A stretch of 22,387 nt of DNA from Lenisia limosa. Lineage: Eukaryota > Breviatea. The DNA is taken from the NCBI GenBank assembly GCA_001655205.1, contig LPNZ01010955.1, positions 1 through 22,387 on the forward strand, given 5' to 3'. The first letter of the stretch is position 1, and the number at the start of each line of letters is the position of its first letter. A program made the translations under genes and the position numbers. Shown here piece after piece: positions 1-9,000 of the stretch. The notes below the pieces were generated by a model. It did no database searches, was not told the DNA's origin, and saw only the letters and a program-made list of their open reading frames with translations.

Positions 1-282
1 GACTTTTACTCTTTCTAACTTCCAATCGAAGCCATTCCAAATTATGCTGTGCCTGAACTGTGTTACAACAGCTATTACAATATGGCATATCATCATAGCA
101 CCGTGAATAAGTAACAATGATTGACACGAGCCTCACAGACAAACCTTATCATTGAGTAAGTTGAAATCTAAAACACCTAGATGAGGTTATCACTGTATAA
201 TGACTTTAGAATGATTGTTGTACTGGCAAGTAAATAAGATTTTGTATCTGCAGTACATGTTAGAAGTACTGAATAGCCAATT

Positions 283-596
283 TCTCCGCTTTCACACCAA
301 TCATCCACATATGGATCTTTAAGTCGCTTAAGTAATACCTGCCTTGATTGTAGCACGAAGAAGCCCTTTTAATCTATAAAGTTAGTTAATAGGGTTGTTG
401 GGGTTCAAACAACTCGCATTGCGGAAATAAAGAAGAATNNNNNNNNNNTCGCTTTCACACCAATCATCCACATATGGATCTTGAAGTCGCTTAAGTAATA
501 CCTACCTTGATTGTAGCACGAAGAAGCCCTTTTAATCTATAAAGTTAATAGGGTTGTTGGGGTTCAAACAACTCGCATTGCGGAAATAAAGAAGAA
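283..596. repeat. Direct duplication flanking a 10-N gap
   Basis: About 150 bp left of the N run at 439-448 is repeated almost exactly on its right. Differences include ctttaag versus cttgaag, cctgcc versus cctacc and a 4-bp indel in gttagttaata versus gttaata. The right copy runs on into unique sequence. This fits an unmerged contig overlap or allelic pair better than a real tandem repeat. Confidence 0.75.
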
Positions 597-607
597 TACA
601 TACACCT

Positions 608-914
608 CAAATCCATATTATACATTTTGACCAATATGACAGTCATACCGTTTCTGATGGTTCTTCTTTGCGTTAAAAGGTCATCGATAAAGACGCCGAC
701 AGTCGAAGGCTATCAAGTTTGTTCATAGTGTTGTTGGAGTTGTATCGATACAGAANNNNNNNNNNGCAAATCCATATTATACATTTTAACCAATATGACA
801 GTCATACCGTTTCTGATTTTTCTTCTTTGCGTTAAAGGGTCATCGATAAAGACACCGACAGTCGAAGGCTATCAAGTTTGTTCATAGTGTTGTTGGAGTT
901 GTATCGATACAGAA
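608..914. repeat. Second direct duplication flanking a 10-N gap
   Basis: About 148 bp before the N run at 756-765 recurs after it, with scattered substitutions (gaccaat/aaccaat, gatggttc/gatttttc, gacgccg/gacaccg). As with the pair to its left, the simplest reading is overlapping contig ends or haplotypes joined by a placeholder gap. Confidence 0.75.
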
Positions 915-926
915 TTTGATTCTACG

Positions 927-1207
927 TATTAACGTGGCTTTTTTGGAATTGACTTTTGTAACAACAAATACTCGTTAATCAGGAATAAAAGGGGAAAGTA
1001 TTAGAAAAAAAAACCATGAAAAGGGAATGAACTGGACTATTAAGAGACTACTTCTGGAAAATTCCAAAAAAATATTAAAAATAATTTGTTCGAAAACTGT
1101 GTTTTGGGGTTGAAAAGACAAAATTCCAGTGCTACGTCAAGCTACGGCCGTCAATTTGACCAAAAAGGCAAAAAATAGGGGTATTTGAAAAAGTGCCCAC
1201 AGTTATG
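927..1207. repeat. Dispersed repeat, copy 1 (~280 bp)
   Basis: This block, from tattaacgtggc to cacagttatg, recurs in the same orientation at 7322-7595 with small indels, mostly in homopolymers, and a few substitutions. It has no open frame. No terminal inverted repeats or clear target duplications are visible, so the element type is unknown. The second copy starts right after a 10-N gap, so a misplaced contig end is an alternative to a mobile element. Confidence 0.75.
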
Positions 1208-1243
1208 GTCACCTATGTATTATACGATATACTAATGTGACAT

Positions 1244-1305
1244 GATAATACCTTTGGTGCTGGATGCTTTATTTGATAATACCTTTGGTGCTGGATGCTT
1301 TATTT
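1244..1305. repeat. Perfect 31-bp tandem duplication
   Basis: The 31-bp unit beginning gataatacctttggtgc occurs twice head to tail without mismatch (1244-1274 and 1275-1305), directly before the GC-rich coding island. A recent slippage-type duplication or a small assembly duplication would both explain it. Confidence 0.9.
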
Positions 1306-1349
1306 GAAACTCACGTCAAATGTGATATTGTCGTCACGCTGCAAGTTAG

Positions 1350-1772
1350 CGCAGGGTTGCCCTGACTCACCCTCCAGATTCCATCGACTGCCCACCGACG
1401 GTTCCTGAAAGCCCAGTACCAAAACGAGAAACCGGGTATTCCGGGGAGCTAGCAGACGAAATCTCGGAACTCTACCCCATGATGAAAGTGACAGCCCCGA
1501 GCACTGCAACGCTGGTTACCACGTCCATGCTGAGGCAGCACGATTCCCTGCCCCCCATGTCGCCAACGGGGTCGGACCGAAGCACTGACGAAGATGAGCC
1601 GAAACAGTCAGCCTCGAGTCTTGCGTCTCTGTCACCGCGGCTGCATCCAACATCGTCTTTGAAGGACGCGTCCCCTCGAACGCCGTCTCCGGGCTCACTA
1701 TCCGACCGGACTATCCGACATGCCGGTCAGAGCAAGAACCGGCTGCGGTCGCCGTTGAAGGCGTCTAAAATC
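1350..1772 (+). CDS. Ser/Pro-rich coding exon, possibly 5' part of the RasGAP gene
   Basis: The frame is open from an AG acceptor at 1348-1349 through to a stop at 1845-1847; a GTAACC donor at 1773 gives a phase-0 end. The stretch is clearly richer in G+C than its surroundings, as expected of coding DNA here. The predicted segment is low-complexity and probably disordered. It has several Ser-Pro and Thr-Pro pairs (SPTGS, SPRL, TPSPGS, SPLK), an acidic patch (STDEDEP) and a basic end (SKNRLRSPLKASK), typical of phosphoregulated linkers. No domain is recognised. It lies upstream of the RasGAP exons on the same strand, but the intervening ~600 nt contains a gap and I could not close the splice phase, so membership in that gene is inferred. 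Confidence 0.5.
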
Positions 1773-2056
1773 GTAACCACACCCACGGCTCTGGTGTCAC
1801 GTGATTGGTGGCCGGAACTTGTCATGGTGGGGAGGGGGGCATTTTAGTGAGGTGCCAGCATCTTTCAGTCGTTTCTTTATATTTTGATTGATATTTGCTT
1901 CATGATTTCGTTTTGGGCATACATTTAGTGTTTGATTTGCATGATACACTCTTCCAGCAGTATTACATTTTACTTTTCCGAGGAATAGAATCCAATATTT
2001 TCGGGCTTCGCGTCAAAAAACAATGTTCAATTTATCCTTTTACCCCCCCCCCCCCC

Positions 2057-2134
2057 NNNNNNNNNNNNNNNNNNNNNNNNNNNNNNNNNNNNNNNNNNNN
2101 NNNNNNNNNNNNNNNNNNNNNNNNNNNNNNNNNN
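2057..2134. other. Sequence gap after a poly-C tract
   Basis: A run of 14 C precedes 78 N. Other gaps also sit on homopolymers: 4509-4642 after G8, 18553-18711 after C12 and 21323-21593 after G11. Further gaps lie at 439-448, 756-765, 7311-7320, 15551-15681, 16134-16288, 16585-16644, 17745-17754 and 18201-18277. Exons may be hidden in the longer ones. Confidence 0.9.
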
Positions 2135-2389
2135 GCAGCCACTTTAGCCGGCTTAGACTCTTTCGACTGCAAAGCCTTCTTCTCAGCCTTCCTACAATCC
2201 ACGCTTCTTGCTTGTAGGCTGAGCTCTTCGGTTTAATTTCTCATTGTCGCAGCTGCACTTGTTAATTCGCCGATTGGAGTGCATTTGGTCAGTCATATCG
2301 TCATCTCTCAAAAAGTGACCCCAAGTAAGCTTCAATCTGTAATTTTTGAATCAGATTAATGTCCTTGACCCCTCCCCCCATCTCCAAAG

Positions 2390-4221
2390 ATTATTTTATA
2401 TCCCAGAGCAAATCACCGAACTTGTGGCAATGCATTCGACAAAGTACCTGATTGAAGTCATCCAAATTGTTACAAACCATGAAGCTAAGAATACATGTTG
2501 GGGGATGAAGCCATTTGCTAGTGTATTGCTACGCTATTTCCCCTTTATCTTTATGATAAAGGGCTCTCCTTTGGTTAACTGCAAAAACTCAGCCTTTGTT
2601 GAAAACCATTGGGAAGCCCCATAAAATGTATCCTTTATAGTATAAGATTAGATTCATCAGTATTTTGCACCTCCAACTTCACAGCAAGTTCGGAAGTCGG
2701 GACATTACTTCGGGGTAACAGCGGGGTGACCAGGTTTCTCACTGCCGCTGTGGTGCACACCGGAGCAGAGTGGTTTGCGAAGCTGCTCCGAAAGCCAACC
2801 GGGGCGATTCTTCAGGACCATGGAGTGCCGCTCGAGGTGGGGATCGTCAGGTGCTGAGAATAGGGGTTTTTTTTTTATTATTGTGATTAAGAAGTTAAAC
2901 ATTTTGTGATTTATCGTTATCCTAAGACTTGAACGGAATAATAACTGCAGATTGACCCTTCTCTTGGGGAGGAGGCGAACATTTCAAATGTCAAGCCTAT
3001 TTTGGACTCCTTCCTTGGCCTTCTCGACTCAAACCTTGACACGCCACCCGTGTATGCTTCTATCCACTACGTATTTCTTTCCAATATCTAACATTTGTAA
3101 TGGCATCAGTGGCTGCAAACTTTCATTATTTACTACATAATTTGTCAACTCTATACATTATAATGGTTCAAGGTATGCAGAAACAACTTGCTATACAAAC
3201 CCGCATGTGTTTTTGATGTTAAGCTAATAGAGTTAATATATGAATGGATTAGTTTTTATATTAACACCCACCCAGAAATCTCGTGCATGTGCTACGCGCA
3301 ATCATGGAGAATGTATCAATGTATCATAGTCAACAGGTTAGCGTGCCCACACTTCCAGCTGTTTTTTTTGAAGTAATAGTTGTGTCAGGGATAGAAAGAA
3401 TACTGATTCCCTATCATAGCATGAGCTTTCACCAATCGATACTCATTCTCATTATATCATCGCATTTTATTTATGTCATTCACCAAGGCTCTGGACGTGA
3501 CAACGCATATTGTTTGGTTGCGCGTGATTCTGCCGATAATCGTATCGCTGCCCAAGTCAAAAAACATGCCGCCAAACCACCCCTCTCATCGAACTGCTGG
3601 TGAGCCGCAGCACACTGTCAACTTCATTTCACTGTTCTTGACGTTTTAGTTATCGTGTCAGCGATTCTACAGAAATTCACAGCTGGGACTGAGTGAGAGG
3701 GGGAATTTATGGATAATATTGTGAATTGTCATAACAGAGGGATATTATATACAAATAACTTTGGAAGTGGCGAGAGCTCAAAAATAATCTCGGAATATAA
3801 GGACGAAACTTTTAACCAAGTAGGTTCGGTCCATCGAATGGTCTTGCTGCTGGGAACTCGTGGATCACAACTGCCTCACCTCCCATGCAAGATGCTGTGT
3901 TCAAACTCGTGCATTCGGTTAGAAATGAGGCTTTAAGGTCTTTTTTGGACTTCATTTTGCCGTGTATTTTTTTACCCTATTATTATTATACCACAAACAA
4001 ATCTAATAATTCAGCCCCAATTTTGCTGCGACACCACTCCTCTTTCTGAAGACTATGGTTTGTTTCGGTGTATTTCCTTCATATTTGAAAACGTTATTTG
4101 CTAAGAGAAGTGGTTATTGTCCAATCTGTGGTGCAAGCTGACTAATGTTATAGAACTGTCGTCTTCCGATGCGCTTGACGCCTTAAGGAATGGCCTTCAG
4201 ACGGTCCCCTTCCCCAAATAG
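2390..4221 (+). CDS. RasGAP domain protein (GTPase-activating protein for Ras-like GTPases), C-terminal part
   Basis: RasGAP proteins stimulate GTP hydrolysis by Ras-family GTPases at the membrane, switching signalling off. Nine exons were read: 2390-2520, 2685-2836, 2951-3049, 3276-3336, 3488-3599, 3650-3692, 3824-3917, 4015-4057 and 4154-4221 (TAG 4219-4221). Domain landmarks appear in family order. The first is an N-terminal helix with ITELVAMHSTKYLIEV. Next is the finger-loop region GTLLRGNSGVTRFL, whose Arg matches the catalytic arginine finger. Then come EIDPSLGEEAN and TPP, NLVHVLRAIMENV, the structural motif HIVWLRVILPIIVSLPKSK (family FLRFFCPAILSPK, here WLR), and VSAILQKFTAGTE. A non-conserved tail ends LQTVPFPK. 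All junctions agree in phase except 3049/3276, which does not close with GT-AG. The start is not identified. The family call is firm; the exact family member is not. Confidence 0.8.
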
Positions 4222-4780
4222 TGTTTCTAATTGTCGTTCTTTGTTTTCTTTCATATGATATGTGGTTTGTTTTTTGTTTTTTGTTGTGATGATCCAGTTT
4301 AGTTAGGTGTACTGTTCTAATTTGAAAGTAGTTGTATCCCAGTGCGATTCAAGTTCAAGAGGTTTTTGTTGTCAAATTCAGCTCGATTCTTAAACGAAAA
4401 ATAAAAAATGTATTAATTATTGGATACTACACACACCTAATCCTTCCAGGCTTTAATATTTACAACATTTATTGATAAAAAAAACTTCGATGTGCGCGGC
4501 GGGGGGGGNNNNNNNNNNNNNNNNNNNNNNNNNNNNNNNNNNNNNNNNNNNNNNNNNNNNNNNNNNNNNNNNNNNNNNNNNNNNNNNNNNNNNNNNNNNN
4601 NNNNNNNNNNNNNNNNNNNNNNNNNNNNNNNNNNNNNNNNNNACTTGGAACATTTCATTGGGGGGGTGGGGGGTGGTGGGGATATCAACATTTAACTCTC
4701 TGAATGGTCTCAGAATATTCTCCTTGCTCTTTAGCTCTATATTCTTTGTCCCAAAGTCTGTCTCACACTCAGCAGAGCAC
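4222..4780. other. Intergenic spacer with a gap
   Basis: This lies between the RasGAP stop and the start codon of the histone-like gene. It holds T-rich sequence and the N run 4509-4642, bounded by G8 on the left and by a G-rich stretch on the right. No exon, RNA gene or confident promoter was seen. Confidence 0.5.
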
Positions 4781-5872
4781 ATGGGTAAGAAGTTCAAGAA
4801 GCGTAGTGTTGCCGTTCAGGGTCAGGTGGCAGAGAAGACATTGTCAAAGAATGATGGTGCTAATAAAAGTCAGGGTAGGAAGGGGGGCAGAAGAAGGTGA
4901 AATGGGATATGCCATGCCGTTTCTTTATTGTTTAGTACGCGACATTCCAGGGTTTTACTTTTGCGAACAATCAGGCAAGTATTTTGCCATTACAAAAGTG
5001 GGCATATATTATTAATAGGTATGTGATTGTATGATATATGGTGTTGTTGAATAATATAAGGTTAAATACATATCATTTTTCCATTGCATCAATCAGAATG
5101 ATATTATATGATATATTCAAATGTATGTGGTATTAGTACACAAGGAATAATATTGTAAGGAAAAGCCAGTTTAGTGACTTTTTAGGAGGCCAAAGCAGGT
5201 ATTAAAGAAAACATCTACGTTGCACCAAATAAGACAGCTCCAAAGGTGGGTGGATGCGTTTGGAGTGGGTTTTTTTTAGAACACTTCTTGATCGAATAGT
5301 ATGTATATTACTATCACAGAAGGAGTCCCACTATTCACAAAGAAAGAAAGCGCGAAGATTGACTCCTTCTGAGTGTTCACCAAAATTGAACTTTTCTACT
5401 GTTCTTTCTCTCAGATTAAGAGAAATTGGGTATGCACCTCAGCTTTTTTCATGACATTGCCAACTTTTTCTCATCATTCCTCAATTTACCGAGTTTTGAT
5501 AAATGTTCAAGAAAGGCATGGACTCCTCCTTATCATCCTTATCCTCTTTATTGAAGTTTTAGAAGCAAGAGGGGACAACTTCCTGGATGTTTTTTGGGAT
5601 GTCAACTGCAGTCTTTCTCTGAGCCCGAAGAGTGTTGGGGTTTCAAAAATCCTTTGTTATGAAAGGTTTCCAAACAGTAATTTTTTTACAATTATTCTTC
5701 TATCTTCTGTTCCAACTAGTTTTTACTCTTTTTTTTTTTCTCCTTGCCTCATCATCGTAGATAATAGACTCTTGAAATTGAACTGATTTGTCGTCAATAC
5801 TATGAAGAAACAATTGAGTCTCTGATGGTGACTAACACTCAGAGCGTCAAGAGGCTATACCTGGTCTACTGA
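4781..5872 (+). CDS. Divergent histone H3-like protein, candidate centromeric H3 (CenH3)
   Basis: Six phase-consistent exons (4781-4896, 5186-5245, 5280-5372, 5443-5492, 5563-5639, 5768-5872; stop TGA 5870-5872) give 166 residues. The first ~58 residues form a Lys/Arg-rich tail starting MGKKFKKRSV. Next comes RRRRPKQVLKK and LHQIRQLQRTLL, which matches the H3 alpha-N helix pattern ([20 protein letters not shown]). HDIANFF resembles alpha-1 REIAQDF, ARGDNFLDVFWDVN resembles alpha-2 (EAAEAYLVGLFEDTN), and VG-TLEIELICRQYY resembles VTIMPKDIQLARR of alpha-3. The tail differs from canonical H3, the core is divergent and there is a C-terminal extension, all as seen in CenH3 proteins. Weak points are an insertion of about 15 residues before alpha-1, a short loop 1, and introns of 34 nt or a little more, so the middle exons may be misdrawn. 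Another histone-fold protein remains possible. Confidence 0.45.
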
Positions 5873-6061
5873 CCCCGGTAAAATGCCGGGAATTGCTGAG
5901 GAGAGGTTTTGCGTCAAGGTGCCGCGAGGCTTCAGAGGAGATCCTCAGAAGCACATTTTTGTCACCAGTGACAGTGCATGGGCTTGGTGAGCTGTAAATG
6001 GGATGATTTGGTTCTTTCTTTGAATTTTCTTTGGGTAGCGTTTCTGTTTCTTTAGTAAGTT

Positions 6062-9000
6062 ATGGTTCAGGAAATTGTCCCGCAAAACTTCCATTGTAGA
6101 AGCCAACTGTGTTGCAACGTTCAGTCCGTGGCAGCCAAATATAACTACCTCAGTGTTGCTCCCTCTTTGTCTCCCGGGAGGTGCCAGCTTGATGTTGGTG
6201 GAATAAGTTTTGGTCTTGTATTACATCTCATGATGATAGTACACCTTTTTTAAAAAAATTTCTCATTTCTGCGAAATTTAATTTTTCATCATGACTTTAG
6301 ATGGAGTTCAGGGCGAGATTTGAGCATCACTTCACTGACTTGTTCGATGCACCACAACATTGAAACTTCAAGAGGCTTCACGGTGGGTAAAGATCTGTTA
6401 ATATTCGAAAAATTTTGTGTAAAGAGGGACTTTTCTACTTCACTATTAGTGTTATGACCTTTCACCAAGCCTCTACCTTGCTGCTGGTGTTGCTGCTGGA
6501 AAAGGAGGTGTCGGGGTGATCAAATAAATTTCTTTCTCTTCAAAAATGAAAATAAACATGAGTTGTGGGTGTTGCCTTCTAAATGAATCCGTTATTATTG
6601 AGCTCTTTCCTTCACCGTTAGGTACTTTGCGTTTCTTTGCCGAAGAAATGCGTTACAGTGGTAGTCTTGTGGTCCCATGGACTCGTACACTCAAATGGAT
6701 TGATAATGTGAGCAATTGAAATCATCTTGGGGAAGCAAGTAGGAAGCTGTGGGTACGGAGTTTTATGGCAAATTATTGGTTGATTCAGTTGTCACTGTGC
6801 TCAATATCTGTTATAAACGTGATGATATAGATGGCTTCTTCTTCTATTCTGATGAAATTAGTCCACCTTGGTATACCCGAGTATGAACGGATTGCTTCAT
6901 ATCATTGACAGAAGAAGTCGAAAGTACTCTGTCTCGCCAATGGTTAACCAGGACACCAAGTTCGTACGAGGGATTGGATAACTTCCGCTATTTAGTTACA
7001 GACTTTTATTGCTTTAGAGTGGCCCTTTTGACTCATGTATTTCGGGAAACTTCCTGTCACTCTCCTGCATGAATTCAAACGTAAGCTATGCTCTTATTTT
7101 CAAACTCTTTCCAAGTAAGAACAATATGACGGTTTTAGATGGTTTCTTTTGACCTTCGACAAACCCAAAAGCCCCTCTGTGTGTATAGCGGATTTTCGTC
7201 TGGAATGTCCGAATCCTCAATCAGCTCAGAGGGAAACTTATTATTTGCACGTGGGGGGGGGGTCACTGATTTGATTTATCCCTCGCGTCCCCGTTTCCTG
7301 TTTTATGATANNNNNNNNNNTTATTAACGTGGCTTTTTTGGATTTGACTTTTGCAACAAATTCTCGTTAATCAGGAATAAAAGGGGAAAGTATTAGAAAA
7401 AAACCATGAAAAGGGAATGAACTGGACTATTAAGAGACTTCTTCTGGAAAATTCCAAAAAAAATGAAAAATAATTTGTTCAAAAACTGTTTTGGGGGTTG
7501 AAAAGACAAAATTCCAGTGCTACGTCAAGCTACGGCCGTCAATTTGACCAAAAAGGCAAAAAATAGGGGTATTTGAAAAAGTGCCCACAGTTATGTATAT
7601 CTCTTAATAGTACCACATAAGTAAAGAATGGAAAATCAGAACCCCCCACTTTTAATAGCCCCCCTCCCATAGTTTTAGCTTTTATCATCCATTATGCTCA
7701 ATTCATAAAACGTATTTGCACTTGGTTGACAAGGAAAAGTAAACACATCATCATATGAACGCCGGATTAGCTGGTATCTGCTGCTCTATGAGAGAACCGT
7801 TTAAACTGTTTTCCAACATAAAATATAAGATGGAAATACTAAATATGCAACTTATCACTATCTCAGCTCGTTGCAATTTTCAGATAAACCTCCATCGCCT
7901 AGAAGCCGTGATAGTTTTGACAAGCTGATTGGACAGTCGGAACTGGCATCAAAACAGGTAGGTTTAATTGCATTTCAAAAGAATTGTTATGCAAATTTCT
8001 ACGAAATCTGAGATGAACACAATTTGTCTGATATTGAAATTTGGGGACTTCTGTTGCTTTACCTGAAATAAACCTATTACTGCATTTAATTCCTTTTCAT
8101 TCCACATTAAACTGCGTGAAAGCAAATTCTAAACTATCGCTGTTTTCAAGAAAACTGTCTAGAGAAGTCAAGTTATGCCCCAATAATGATTCAGGCAAAG
8201 GCATTGGAACTTGAGTTTCGCACCCGTTGGATTGAACATGACCATAAGGTTAGCCCAAGCCATTATCAATTAACTATTACCGATATTTGTGTCGAAATAA
8301 TGAAATATACTTATCCTGGAAATTTAATATTCACCCGAGACTGAAACAGTTTGTTTGCAATTGTATAGAATACAAAGCTTCAGGACATTATATTATTGGA
8401 TTCTTAATTGTCTGAAAATTTTGGAATTTAATCTGCGTTTCCAGCTCCATTATTCTCATTTCTAGACGATGCATATTGTGGTCTTTCTGAGCTTTGTGAT
8501 CACACCACTTTTCCTGTTATTTGTGTTGTAAGAGGGATTGAGCTTTGTGAGAGTTTCAATGAAGCTTAATTCGAATTAATGAAATTTTTGCTAATAATTT
8601 GAATAACAACTTTTTGAAAATGTCATTTAGGATTTGAAATTGACGTTCAATAACATTCATAGGTATAACGCTGTACCTTTAATGCCAGCATCTTTGGTAA
8701 GTTTTTTATCTTGATTCACAAAATATCCTTAGGGTATGTATATAAATATAAACAAGTTAATTTCCCCTAGATGTGTCCTGATATTTACTATAAATCCAAA
8801 TTTGAATATAGTTGAAGCCAATAAAACTAAAAAAAATATCCCAATTGTATTACATTAAAACTATCAATCCTGAATAACTATTACTATGAAAATATATCCA
8901 AATAAGATGATCCAAAAACCATGAATAAATATCCTATTTACATCACCGTCAAGTATCGCCAAACTATTACAAGTCTTGCCTTCCTTGCTAGTCTTCTTGT

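Larger units (their letters stand above)
1..926. other. Left end, no gene seen; two gap-flanking duplications
   Basis: I see no supported exon here. The stretch is dominated by two near-identical sequence pairs, each separated by a 10-N run: 283-438 resembles 449-596, and 608-755 resembles 766-914. Within each pair the copies differ by a few substitutions and small indels. This is the pattern left when overlapping contigs or two haplotypes are placed side by side without being merged. Confidence 0.6.

Noticed and set aside
1516-1698. Minus-strand frame over the GC-rich island
   Set aside because: The plus strand has a longer open frame with coherent Ser/Pro-rich composition; the minus frame is its shadow.
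5373-5786. 137-codon plus-strand frame across the histone-like gene
   Set aside because: It crosses an intron-like pyrimidine tract and acceptor at 5562; only its part after that acceptor fits the exon chain.
5882-5985. Frame starting MPGIAEERFC after the histone stop, or the alternative frame with CRELLRRGFASRC, as a first cyclase exon
   Set aside because: It lies about 10 nt after the histone stop, and in the MPGIAE frame joining it to the next exon creates a TGA; the second frame ends in the wrong phase.
6461-6530. Glycine-rich stretch (GVAAGKGGVGV) as a P-type ATPase hinge of an ATPase-cyclase fusion
   Set aside because: It does not fit the exon phases, and no phosphorylation motif (DKTGT) is seen anywhere, so there is no support for the apicomplexan-type fusion.
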